From assembly GCA_945889625.1 (NCBI GenBank), contig CAMDCE010000035.1, forward strand, positions 1 through 52,073: a stretch of DNA of 52,073 bases, given 5' to 3'. This stretch comes from Asaia bogorensis (GTDB taxonomy: Bacteria > Pseudomonadota > Alphaproteobacteria > Reyranellales > Reyranellaceae). This document shows, piece by piece, positions 7,143 through 14,625 of the stretch. Numbering within the stretch: the first letter of the stretch is position 1; each line of letters starts with the position of its first letter. The notes under the pieces are model-generated. The model was given only the letters and a program-made list of their open reading frames with translations, was not told where the DNA came from and did no database searches. The position numbers and the translations under genes were made by a program.

Positions 7143-7574
7143 ATGAAATCCGTCCTGGCTCTTGTCGCCCTCAGCCTGCTGTCGCCATTCGCGACGGCGT
7201 CGGCGGCCGAGCCGATCCCGGTTCCCAAGCCGGTGTTCTTCGCCATGGGCTCGACCAGCGGCACGGTCGGCGGCCGCGTGGCTCGCGGCGCGCGCGACCT
7301 CTATTCGCTGAAGGCGGGCGCCGGACAGACGCTCACCGTCACCATCACCGTGCCCGACGACAATGCGACCTTCGAGATCTATGAGCCCGGCACGATCATC
7401 GGACGCGACTCCGACCAGCTGCTGACGTTCAAGGGCAAGGCGCTGCACGCGCCCCGTGCCGGCGAGGACACCACGCGCTTCCACGGCCGCCTGCCCGCGA
7501 CCGGCACCTACATCATCGCCGTCGACAGCACGCTCGGCAGCGCGCGCTACAGCATGGATATCAAGATCCAGTAG
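7143..7574 (+). CDS. Small secreted protein, PPC-like, paralog of the 125-550 gene
   Basis: A 143-residue exported protein: signal peptide MKSVLALVALSLLSPFATASA with cleavage near residue 22, then a beta-rich domain. Shared pattern with 125-550: GARDLYSLKAGAGQTLTVTI (versus GGRDLFYVSGQALQAMTVTV), NATFEIYEPGTIIGRD, LPATGTYIIAVDSTLGSARY. This is the organisation of PPC-type beta-sandwich domains that usually sit at the C-terminus of exported proteases; here they stand alone. The leader just before its ATG resembles that of the gene at 5546. Function unknown. Confidence 0.75.
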   Translation: MKSVLALVALSLLSPFATASAAEPIPVPKPVFFAMGSTSGTVGGRVARGARDLYSLKAGAGQTLTVTITVPDDNATFEIYEPGTIIGRDSDQLLTFKGKALHAPRAGEDTTRFHGRLPATGTYIIAVDSTLGSARYSMDIKIQ

Positions 7575-7594
7575 CGGCTCACTCCTCTCATATT

Positions 7595-7683
7595 CCTCTC
7601 CCCCGCTAGGGGGAGAGGCTAGGTGAGGGGGAATCGACGTGCGTGACCCCCTCACCCGTCCTCTCCCCCTAGCGGGGGAGAGG
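7595..7683. repeat. Hairpin repeat, family C, copy 2
   Basis: Same modules as 5367-5455: CCTCTCCCCCGCTAGGGGGAGAGG, spacer with GGGGGAATCGACGTGC, then CTCTCCCCCTAGCGGGGGAGAGG. It lies between convergent genes and could terminate transcription in both directions. Confidence 0.8.
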
Positions 7684-7709
7684 TGCTTGAGAGTTTGTCG
7701 CGCCCGACT

Positions 7710-8000
7710 TCAACTCGCGTAGCCGGTGTAGGCGCCGGCCACCACGATCACGACCGTGGCGGCGGCGAACACCAGGCGCGGGATGCGCTGGCGCAGGTGG
7801 TCGCGGAGCAGGATGGCGGCGGCCAGCAGGGTGACCACGGCGAAGACGCCGTCGAACACCACCTTGGCGGAATTGTAGGCGCCGCTCGGCCCGCCCAGCC
7901 GCAGCGCCAGCACGAGTTCGCGGATGGTGAGCAGCAACGCCCCGGCGCTCAGGATCATCAGCACGATCCCGATCGCGGTCGCGACCTGCCTCAACGTCAT
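7710..8000 (-). CDS. Small membrane protein, three predicted helices
   Basis: A 96-residue protein of unknown function with three hydrophobic segments at about 5-27, 45-65 and 74-93, separated by short basic loops (LLRDHLRQRIPR). No motif recognised. The ATG start is preceded on the minus strand by AAGGGGAGGCGG. It lies downstream of and in the same direction as the methyltransferase, with a 54-base gap. Confidence 0.7.
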   Translation of the reverse strand: MTLRQVATAIGIVLMILSAGALLLTIRELVLALRLGGPSGAYNSAKVVFDGVFAVVTLLAAAILLRDHLRQRIPRLVFAAATVVIVVAGAYTGYAS

Positions 8001-8054
8001 CCGCCTCCCCTTGATCGTTGACGAATCATGCAGGCACCGGACGCAATCGGCAAG

Positions 8055-8891
8055 TCAGCGCCGCACGGCGACTGCAACCAGCCGCTGGCTGCGCTGGACG
8101 ATGCCGTGGGGCGACGAGATGCCGGCGAGCCGCCGCGCCATCGCCTCGCGCGCCGCGGGCTTCAGCGCGTCCGGCAGGTGGGCGAACAAATTGCCGAAGG
8201 AGCTCGCCTCGGAATAGCGCACCACCGCCTCGGGCGAGGCATAGCTGTGCTCGCTCGGCCGTTCCTCGACCAGGGTGGCGGCAAAGCCGGTCGCCTCGAA
8301 CAGGGCGCGCATCTCGGCTGAGTCGACGCGGAAGGTGACGCTGCGGCGCGTGAACGGGTAGCGGTCGAACGGCGGCTCGGCCATCGCCTCGGCCATCAGC
8401 CGGTGCACGTCGGTGGTATTGCCCTTGAGCCCGGTGCTGATGCCGATGCGCCCGCCCTGCCTCAGCACGCGCGCGCAGGCGCCGAGCGGACCGATCTTTT
8501 CCGGCAGCCAGTGGAACACGGCGTTGAGGACGACGACGTCCAGGCTGCCATCGGCAAGGGCGCCGAGGTCGTAGGCGTCGCCGACCCGGAAGGCCAAGTT
8601 GGCGTGCCGCCTCGATTTCAGCTTCGTCCGGGCCAGTTCGATGCGCGCCGGCAGCGGATCGATGCCCAGCACATGGCCGGCGGGGCCGACAAGATCGGCA
8701 ATATGCTCGGCCAGCAGACCGGTGCCGCAGCCGATGTCGAGCACCCGCTCGCCGGGCCTGATCGCGAGGTCATGAACCAGCCGCTTGCCCGACTGGAACT
8801 GCCGCGTGGCACTGACCCGGTCGTAGTCGGCCGCCAGCTCGTCGCTGTCATGAGTAAACGAGGGCGCGTTGGCGGGCACGCTGTTGTCCAT
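8055..8891 (-). CDS. Class I SAM-dependent methyltransferase
   Basis: A 278-residue methyltransferase. ERVLDIGCGTGLL at about 48-60 is motif I (SAM-binding), GIDPLPARIELARTK is the acidic post-I strand, GDAYDLGALADGSLDVVVLNAVFHWL matches motifs II/III of UbiE/COQ5-like enzymes. Substrate unknown; ubiquinone or small-molecule methylation would be typical, but the protein is not clearly ubiE. A family A repeat follows upstream of its start, separating it from the divergent CinA-like gene. Confidence 0.85.
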   Translation of the reverse strand: MDNSVPANAPSFTHDSDELAADYDRVSATRQFQSGKRLVHDLAIRPGERVLDIGCGTGLLAEHIADLVGPAGHVLGIDPLPARIELARTKLKSRRHANLAFRVGDAYDLGALADGSLDVVVLNAVFHWLPEKIGPLGACARVLRQGGRIGISTGLKGNTTDVHRLMAEAMAEPPFDRYPFTRRSVTFRVDSAEMRALFEATGFAATLVEERPSEHSYASPEAVVRYSEASSFGNLFAHLPDALKPAAREAMARRLAGISSPHGIVQRSQRLVAVAVRR

Positions 8892-8903
8892 GCCTGAGCT
8901 TAT

Positions 8904-9088
8904 GACCCCCTCCGGCCTGCGGCCACCTCCCCCGCAGACGGGGGAGGGATGACTCTCTCTTGCCCTCCCCCGTCTGCGGGGGAGGTGTCAGCGTCTTACG
9001 CTGACGGAGGGGGAAGGCAACGAGAAGAATTCCTTCTGTGGCCTTCCCCCTCCGCCCTTCGGGCACCTCCCCCGAAGACGGGGGAGGA
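8904..9088. repeat. Composite palindromic repeat, family A, copy 2 (three hairpin units)
   Basis: Starts with GACCCCCTCC and holds three CCTCCCCCG-AGA/TCT-CGGGGGAGG type hairpins; a stem GTCAGCGT-CTT-ACGCTGAC separates the second and third. It fills the space between the divergent methyltransferase and cinA-like genes, so promoters for both must lie within or beside it. Confidence 0.8.
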
Positions 9089-9122
9089 AGGTGTGATTAA
9101 GATGGCCACCGGAGGGCAATGA

Positions 9123-10331
9123 ATGCGCGTCGAAATCCTGTGTACCGGCGATGAGATCCTGACCGGCAAGACGGTCAACACCAACTACAGCCACATGGCG
9201 CGGCGGCTGGCCGACGTCGGGCTCGACGTGCACTGGGGCACCACGGTGGGCGACGACCGCGCCAGCCTGCTGGCGGCGTTCCGCCAGGCCGGCCAGCGCG
9301 CCGATGCCGTGATCGTCAATGGCGGGCTGGGGCCCACGGTCGACGATCTTTCGCAGGAGGTCGCGGCCGAGGCCTGCGGCGTGCCGCTGGTGCTGAGCGA
9401 TTACTGGATGGAGCGCATGGCGCAATCCTATGCGCGGCGCGGCCGCATCATGCCGGCCAACAACCGCAAGCAGGCGATGCTGCCGGAGGGTGCCGAGTTC
9501 ATCGACAATCCGATCGGCACGGCCTGCGGCTTTGCCGTCACCATCGGGCGCGCCCGCTTCCTGTTCACGCCCGGCGTGCCGCGCGAGATGCGCCGCATGC
9601 TCGACGAGCAGGTGATCCCGCGGCTGCTCAAGATCGCCGGCATCAACTCGGTGACGCGGCTCAAGCGCTTCCACTCGTTCGGTATCGGCGAAAGCCGCGC
9701 CGACGAGCTGCTGGCCGGCATTCCCGGCCTTGCCATAGACGGCGACATCAAGCTCGGCTTCCAGGCGCATTTTCCCCAGCTCGAGACCAAGCTCGCGGTG
9801 CGCGGCGCCGACGAGGCCGACCTGGCGCGGCGGCTGACGCCGGTCGAGGCCGAGGTCAGGAAGCGGCTGGGCAACTTCGTGATCGCCGAGGACAACGACA
9901 CGCTGGAGGGCGTGATCCTCGGCAAGCTGCGCGAAAGCGGCCATTCGCTCGCCATCGCCGAGACCTTCACCAGCGGCAACATCGCCGCCCGCATCGCGCC
10001 GCTGGTCGGCGCCGAGGCGGTGTTCAAAAAGGGCGTGATCCAGGGGGCGGCGGGCGGCGAGGTTTCCGCCGAGGCGCTGCGCCAGGAGAGCGGCGCCAGT
10101 CACGCGCTGGCCGTCGCCGTCCAGCTCGACGAGGGTCCTGACCGGCCCGATTTCGGCGGCGCGGTCACCGTCGGCATCGCCGACGCCCGCGGCACGGTCT
10201 CGCGCCAGGCCCGGCTGGTCGGCGGCCGCGACTGGGTGCGCGTCGGCGCCGCCGAGCTCGGCCTCGACTGCCTGCGGCGGCACCTGCTGGGGCTGCCGGT
10301 CGACGAGCGGATCGATTTCGAAAGACGCTGA
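9123..10331 (+). CDS. CinA-like protein with degenerate amidase domain
   Basis: A 402-residue two-domain protein. Residues 1-170 are a MoCF/CinA N-domain (GDEILTGKTVNTN at 9-21, VNGGLGPTVDDLS at 65-77), which in this family hydrolyses ADP-ribose or related dinucleotides. Residues about 255-395 align with the CinA C-domain (nicotinamide mononucleotide amidase), but the usual AESCTGG is AETFTSG at 279-285 and the TGIAGPGG loop is absent, so deamidase activity is doubtful. GGAGGG 6 bases before the ATG supports the start. The stop codon is the TGA of the TGACCCCCC end of a repeat. A second single-domain MoCF protein is encoded at 15626-16387. Confidence 0.85.
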   Translation: MRVEILCTGDEILTGKTVNTNYSHMARRLADVGLDVHWGTTVGDDRASLLAAFRQAGQRADAVIVNGGLGPTVDDLSQEVAAEACGVPLVLSDYWMERMAQSYARRGRIMPANNRKQAMLPEGAEFIDNPIGTACGFAVTIGRARFLFTPGVPREMRRMLDEQVIPRLLKIAGINSVTRLKRFHSFGIGESRADELLAGIPGLAIDGDIKLGFQAHFPQLETKLAVRGADEADLARRLTPVEAEVRKRLGNFVIAEDNDTLEGVILGKLRESGHSLAIAETFTSGNIAARIAPLVGAEAVFKKGVIQGAAGGEVSAEALRQESGASHALAVAVQLDEGPDRPDFGGAVTVGIADARGTVSRQARLVGGRDWVRVGAAELGLDCLRRHLLGLPVDERIDFERR

Positions 10332-10349
10332 CCCCCCGGCGCCTGTGAA

Positions 10350-10467
10350 GGCGCAAGGTCGGCGTATGACGCCGACACCTCCCCCGAAGACGGGGGAGGA
10401 ATGACTCTCTCTTTCCCTCCCCCGTCTTCGGGGGAGGTGTCGCGGTCTTACCGCGACGGAGGGGGTC
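10350..10467. repeat. Composite palindromic repeat, family A, copy 3
   Basis: Stem GTCGGCGT-ATG-ACGCCGAC, two facing CCTCCCCCG hairpins, stem GTCGCGGT-CTT-ACCGCGAC, then GGAGGGGGTC. Its right part encodes the last residues and the TAA stop (10448-10450) of the creatininase-like gene. Confidence 0.85.
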
Positions 10468-11155
10468 GCGAATCTTTGGCCAGATCCGGCCATCTCTTCA
10501 CCAGCGCCGCCACGAGATCGTCGACCCGGGCGGCCAGCAGGCGCTCGCCCTTGAAGGCGGTGGCGCGGGTCGGATCGCCGGTGGCGCCGGTGGTCTCGAA
10601 GGGCCCGTCGAGCTTGAGCCTGTCCATGCGCACGCTGCGCGGATCGAGCGCCAGCATCACCGAGGTCTCGCGCTCGTCGGCGTGGCCGCCGTCCTTGTTG
10701 TCGATCAGCGCGTCGGCGGCCTGCCCCATCAGGCGCATGTGCAGCACCAGCACGTCGCCCTGCTCTGCCGCGACCTCGTCCAGCGGCTTCTCGGTCGACA
10801 CGCCGGTGTTGATCAGCGCGATACGCTTCACGCCATCGCGCCGCAGGTTGCCCAAAAGCTCGCGCGCCAGGGCCTTGAAGGTGTCGGCGCTGAGATGCTG
10901 GCTGCCGGCGAACGAGGTGAAGGCCGGGTAATGGCCGAAGCCAATCACGGGTGCCGCCACGACCGGCAGGCGCTCGATCAGCTGCTGGCCGAGCGCACGG
11001 GCGGTCAGGGCATCGGTCTTGAGCGGCAGATGCGGGCCGTGCGCCTTGGACGCGGCGCCGATCGGCACGACGACGACGGCGTCCTTGTCGAACCGCGCCC
11101 TGGCCTCGGGCCAGGCGAGATCCTCCAGCCAGACGCCGGTCGTGCTTGCGGTCAC
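10448..11155 (-). CDS. Creatininase-family protein lacking several metal ligands
   Basis: A 235-residue protein of the creatininase/MftE fold. The GTG start overlaps the stop of the upstream gene (GTGA), implying coupling; a longer form would run through that gene. VVVVPIGAASKAHGPHLPLKTDA at 27-49 aligns with the GS-x-E-x-HG-x-HLP-x-x-TD block, so His39 and Asp48 are kept while the metal-binding Glu is replaced by Lys. The usual NGHGGN block is INTGVSTEK at 115-123, losing another metal His. GGHADERETSVMLALDP is intact. It may be inactive or have another activity. The C-terminus SRPPPSR is read from a family A repeat. Confidence 0.8.
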   Translation of the reverse strand: MTASTTGVWLEDLAWPEARARFDKDAVVVVPIGAASKAHGPHLPLKTDALTARALGQQLIERLPVVAAPVIGFGHYPAFTSFAGSQHLSADTFKALARELLGNLRRDGVKRIALINTGVSTEKPLDEVAAEQGDVLVLHMRLMGQAADALIDNKDGGHADERETSVMLALDPRSVRMDRLKLDGPFETTGATGDPTRATAFKGERLLAARVDDLVAALVKRWPDLAKDSRPPPSR

Positions 11156-12606
11156 GATTCCCACGGCAGCTTGACGCGCCGGGGCGGCCGGCCGGGGTTG
11201 CCCATCACGATCATTTTGCGCCATTGCGCGGCGGGCGCCGTATCGTCGAGCACGATGCGGCCGCCGACCACCGAGATGCCGAGGTCGCGCCACAGCGCCG
11301 CCAGATCGACCGGCTGCTCCCTGGCATAATGGCGATCGACCAGACCGCCCATGACGGTGGTGCCGGTGGCGCGATCGCAGGCCTGGGCAAATTCCTCGAC
11401 CGAAATGCGCTGCGTGGCGTCGAGCCCGCTCCACAGCACGCCCGCCAGGCAATCCTCCAGCCCCTTGGCACCCCCGGTGGCGCGGCGCAGGCCGATGTCG
11501 GCCATCAGCATGAAGGTGGCGCCGGCCCAGTAGTTCTGCCGGCCCGAGGCGTTGGCGAGACTGTTGGAGAAGGCCGCGATGCCCTGGGGCATGTGGTCGA
11601 CCCACTCCTTCCACACCTCCTCCTCGGTCTTCCAGCCGGCGCGGGCGCGGATGATCGGCTCGACGTAGGTGGCGGCGCCCTCCATCAGCCAGGTGCCGCG
11701 GCCGCGGATGAACGGCATGCCGGTATGCACGATCTCGTGCACCAGCACCCAGTCGTTGAACAGGCGGCGTCGTTCCACGTCGCGGCCGACCTCGACCATG
11801 ATCGTGGCGCCGCCGCCCGGCACGGTGCGGCCAAAGCCGACGCCCGATCGCGCCGTTGGCACCAGGCCGATCAGCATCTGCCGCGCGGTGAAGCCCTGCC
11901 AGTAGTTGACCTCGGCCTCGACCGTGCGCTGGACCCAGTTGAGGATATCGGCGCGGCCGGATTCGGAAATGCCGTCGAGGATGGCCAGCCGCAGCACGCC
12001 GTCCTGCTTAGGTGCACCCTGTCTCAACGATCCCGGCGCCGGCACCACGATTTCCTGCAGGCTCATCCGGCCGAGCGCGCTGTAGCCGGCGAAGCGCACC
12101 GTGGTGCCGGCGAGCCGCCAGGCGTCGCCCACTTTGGGCAGACCGGTCGAGAAAGAAAGACCGGCGGCCGGCACGATGCGGATGTCGATCACCGGCGCGC
12201 GGTCGTAGCCGCGCGGCTCGAGCAGCCAGCCCGACAGCAGGGAAAGCACGCCCTCGTCGCGCTGCACCGCCGTCGCGGGACTGTCGACGGCGCGGGCATA
12301 GGCGCCGAGATCGAAGCGGTAACGCGCCTCGACCAGCCCGTTGGCCGGCTCGACCCGCCAGCCGTTCAACGAGGGCGTCGGCTGATGGCCGGCGCCGTCG
12401 CGGAAGTCGAGCAGCTTGCCCGCCATGCGATCGCCGGCGGCGGTGAAGGTGAGCGCCGCCGGCGAGCGGCAACGATAGGTGAGATCGAGCTTCAGGCCCT
12501 CGCTCGAGGCCAGCGTGCCGTCGACCGTGCAGTCGGGCGCCGCCGCCGGCTGGGCGATGGCGGGAAGCGACAACAGCGAGAGTGCTGCCAGCAGGCGCAG
12601 AAACAT
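11152..12606 (-). CDS. Secreted gluzincin-like metalloprotease (M61-like)
   Basis: A 484-residue exported protein with signal peptide MFLRLLAALSLLSLPAIAQ. The C-terminal half carries VLVHEIVHTGMPF (HEXXH at 290-294) and, 15 residues on, GTWLMEGAATYVE, matching the LWF-x-EG-x-x-x-Y block that supplies the third zinc ligand in M61/M1 gluzincins (Glu309). The N-terminal ~200 residues are beta-rich as in M61. Peptidase in the periplasm is the likely role; substrate unknown. The ATG start is preferred over an upstream in-frame start that would be encoded by a repeat. Downstream creatininase-like gene overlaps by 4 bases. Confidence 0.8.
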   Translation of the reverse strand: MFLRLLAALSLLSLPAIAQPAAAPDCTVDGTLASSEGLKLDLTYRCRSPAALTFTAAGDRMAGKLLDFRDGAGHQPTPSLNGWRVEPANGLVEARYRFDLGAYARAVDSPATAVQRDEGVLSLLSGWLLEPRGYDRAPVIDIRIVPAAGLSFSTGLPKVGDAWRLAGTTVRFAGYSALGRMSLQEIVVPAPGSLRQGAPKQDGVLRLAILDGISESGRADILNWVQRTVEAEVNYWQGFTARQMLIGLVPTARSGVGFGRTVPGGGATIMVEVGRDVERRRLFNDWVLVHEIVHTGMPFIRGRGTWLMEGAATYVEPIIRARAGWKTEEEVWKEWVDHMPQGIAAFSNSLANASGRQNYWAGATFMLMADIGLRRATGGAKGLEDCLAGVLWSGLDATQRISVEEFAQACDRATGTTVMGGLVDRHYAREQPVDLAALWRDLGISVVGGRIVLDDTAPAAQWRKMIVMGNPGRPPRRVKLPWES

Positions 12607-12686
12607 AGGGCACGCTAGCACGTGCCCGGCTCGCCGTAAGCGCGCCGGTCGATCACGTTCTGCGGCGGAGGGATCATGAGTCTTCC

Positions 12687-12806
12687 GACCCCCTCCGTCG
12701 CGGTATGACCGCGACACCTCCCCCGCAGACGGGGGAGGGATGACTCTCCCTTTCCCTCCCCCGTCTTCGGGGGAGGTGTCGGCGTCAAACGCCGACGGAG
12801 GGGGTC
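12687..12806. repeat. Composite palindromic repeat, family A, copy 4 (full length)
   Basis: The clearest copy. Order: GACCCCCTCC, stem GTCGCGGT-ATG-ACCGCGAC, hairpin CCTCCCCCGCAGACGGGGG, a 16-base spacer beginning GATGACTCTC, hairpin CCCCCGTCTTCGGGGGAGG, stem GTCGGCGT-CAA-ACGCCGAC, GGAGGGGGTC. It is symmetric as a whole. The base after it completes TCA, the stop codon of the amidase gene. Confidence 0.9.
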
Positions 12807-14190
12807 AGGGTTCAGGCCATTTCTTCTGAGCGCCCCGCGCCGTCTCGAACCAGCGCGACAGGCGCACCACGCCCGGATCGTCGAAGCGGCGGCCGGAAAT
12901 CTGCAGGCCGACCGGCTTGCCCTCCTTCGTGTAGCCGCAGTTGATCGAGGCCGCCGGCTGTTCGCTCATGTTGTAGGGCATGGTGAAGGAGATGTGCTCG
13001 AGCGGCCGCTTGACGTCGTTGGTCGGCGTCTCCCATTCGGCCGGATAGGTCGGCACCGGCGAGGTCGGCGACAGCACATAGTCGAAGGGCTGCGTGGCCT
13101 TCACCGCCGCGGCACGGATCGCCATGTAGTTGTTGACGCCCTTGATCACCATGACGCCCGGGACATCGGCGCCACCGCGGCACCAGTCGGCGATGAAGGG
13201 CAGTACGCTCGCCTGCCGGGCATGGCTCAGCGCCGAGAAATCGTTCCAGCTGCGCACGCGCCAGAAGAGATCCTGCAAGTGCAGCATCTCGGGCGACAGG
13301 AACGGCGCCACCGTCTCGATCGTGGCGCCGGCATCTGCGAACAACTTTGCCGCCGCTTCGACGGCGGCCTTCACTTCGGCATCGACCGGCAGGCCGGAGC
13401 CGGCATCGAGATGCAGGCCGATCTTCAGGCCCTTGGGCTCGAGCGCTCCCGCCGACCAGTCGATACCGGCCGCCGGCAGGCTCATGTGATCGCGCCAGTC
13501 GGGCCTCGAAAGCTCGGCCATCAGCAGCGCCGAATCGGCCACCGTGCGGGTCATCGGTCCGACCGCCCGGCCGAGGAACGGCGGATCGACCGGCACGCGA
13601 CCGAGGCTCGGCTTCAGGGTGAAGATGCCGTTCCAGCAGGCGGGCAAACGCACCGAGCCGCCGATGTCGGTGCCGAGATGCAGCGGGCCGTAGCCGGCCG
13701 CCGCCGCAGCCCCCGCGCCGGCGCTCGAGCCGCCGGGATTCCACGCGAGGTTCCAGGGATTGCGCGTCAGCGGATGGAAGGAGCTCCTGCCCGACGACAG
13801 CATGCCGTAGTCGGGCATGGTGGTCTTGCCGAGGATGATAGCGCCCGCCTCGCGTACCCGTGCCGCCGGCGGCGCGTCGGCCGCCGCGGGCACCAGCTCG
13901 GTCGCCGCAGTGCCGAGCGGCACCGGTACGCCCCGGGTGGCGATGTTCTCCTTGATGGTGATCGGCACGCCGTCGAGCGCGCCCATGGGCGCAGCCTTCT
14001 GCCAGCGCTTCTCCGATTCCCTGGCGGCCTTGCGCGCGCTGCCGAAATCCGGCGCGTAGAGCGCCTTCAATTTCGGCTCCCACGCCTCGATGCGGGCAAC
14101 CACGGCGTCGACGACGTCTACGGGAGAAAGCTTCCTGGATTTGTAGCCGGCCAGCAGCTCGGTCGCGGTCATGTCATGGAGGGCGGTCAT
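12805..14190 (-). CDS. Amidase signature enzyme
   Basis: A 461-residue amidase-signature hydrolase. The Ser-cisSer-Lys triad is visible: Lys80 in PITIKENIA, the cis-Ser in NPGGSSAGAG (155/156) and the nucleophile Ser179 in TDIGGSVRLPA. Length is typical. It would hydrolyse an amide to acid and ammonia; the family includes GatA, but there is no gatB/gatC here and the insert pattern looks like a stand-alone amidase acting on small amides. The stop codon TGA is formed at the edge of a family A repeat. Both upstream and downstream neighbours are separated by repeats, so it is probably monocistronic. Confidence 0.9.
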   Translation of the reverse strand: MTALHDMTATELLAGYKSRKLSPVDVVDAVVARIEAWEPKLKALYAPDFGSARKAARESEKRWQKAAPMGALDGVPITIKENIATRGVPVPLGTAATELVPAAADAPPAARVREAGAIILGKTTMPDYGMLSSGRSSFHPLTRNPWNLAWNPGGSSAGAGAAAAAGYGPLHLGTDIGGSVRLPACWNGIFTLKPSLGRVPVDPPFLGRAVGPMTRTVADSALLMAELSRPDWRDHMSLPAAGIDWSAGALEPKGLKIGLHLDAGSGLPVDAEVKAAVEAAAKLFADAGATIETVAPFLSPEMLHLQDLFWRVRSWNDFSALSHARQASVLPFIADWCRGGADVPGVMVIKGVNNYMAIRAAAVKATQPFDYVLSPTSPVPTYPAEWETPTNDVKRPLEHISFTMPYNMSEQPAASINCGYTKEGKPVGLQISGRRFDDPGVVRLSRWFETARGAQKKWPEP

Positions 14191-14580
14191 GGCGGGAGAC
14201 TAGGGGCTTTGCGGCGAAGTGTCATCGGACCACGTGCCGACTGTCGTCCACGGCGGAATAACCTCCGCCTCGAGCGCACAGGCGCATTCGAGTGCGCCGC
14301 ACTCGAACCGCCCAGAAGGACCTCACGGCAATCCTACCGCACACCTTTGCGGCCGGCGCTAGATCCTTCGCTGCGCTCGAGGCGGAGGTTACTCCGCCGC
14401 CGATGACAACTACGTTGATCGGTCGAACCAAGCGATAAATTTGGTGAGCGTCGGACCGCGTGGCAACTGTCGTCCTGAGCGTAGCGAAGGACCTCACGCC
14501 AATTCCACCGCATGTCTTTGTGGCTGGCGCTAGATCCTTCGCTACGCTCGAGGCGGAGGTTACTCCGCCGCCGATGACAA
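14191..14580. other. Intergenic: family B repeats and tandem duplication
   Basis: 390 bases without a gene, made of family B repeat modules and one copy of a 135-bp tandem duplication that includes the last 13 codons of the neighbouring permease gene. Details in the next two entries. Confidence 0.75.
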
Positions 14581-14625
14581 CTACGTCGATCGGTCGAACG
14601 AGGCGATGAATTTGGTGAGCGGCGG
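14233..14625. repeat. Interspersed palindromic repeats, family B (two or more copies)
   Basis: Modules GGCGGAATAACCTCCGCC, GGATCCTTCGCTRCGCTCGAGG-like and GGCGGAGGTTACTCCGCCGCC appear at about 14243, 14361-14403 and 14530-14573. They match those at 1410-1540 and 37932-38020. Confidence 0.75.
14316..14450 (-). repeat. Tandem duplication of permease 3' end plus repeat, degenerate copy
   Basis: 14316-14450 and 14487-14621 are the same length and highly similar from AAGGACCTCAC to TTTGGTGAGCG. On the minus strand this copy reads LTKFIAWFDRST then stop, against LTKFIASFDRST at the real end of the AbrB-type gene. So the duplicated unit covers a family B repeat and the gene's tail. Confidence 0.85.

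Noticed and set aside
8988..10493. A 501-codon minus-strand open frame
   Set aside because: Antisense to the CinA-like gene and ends in repeat DNA; no domain recognised.
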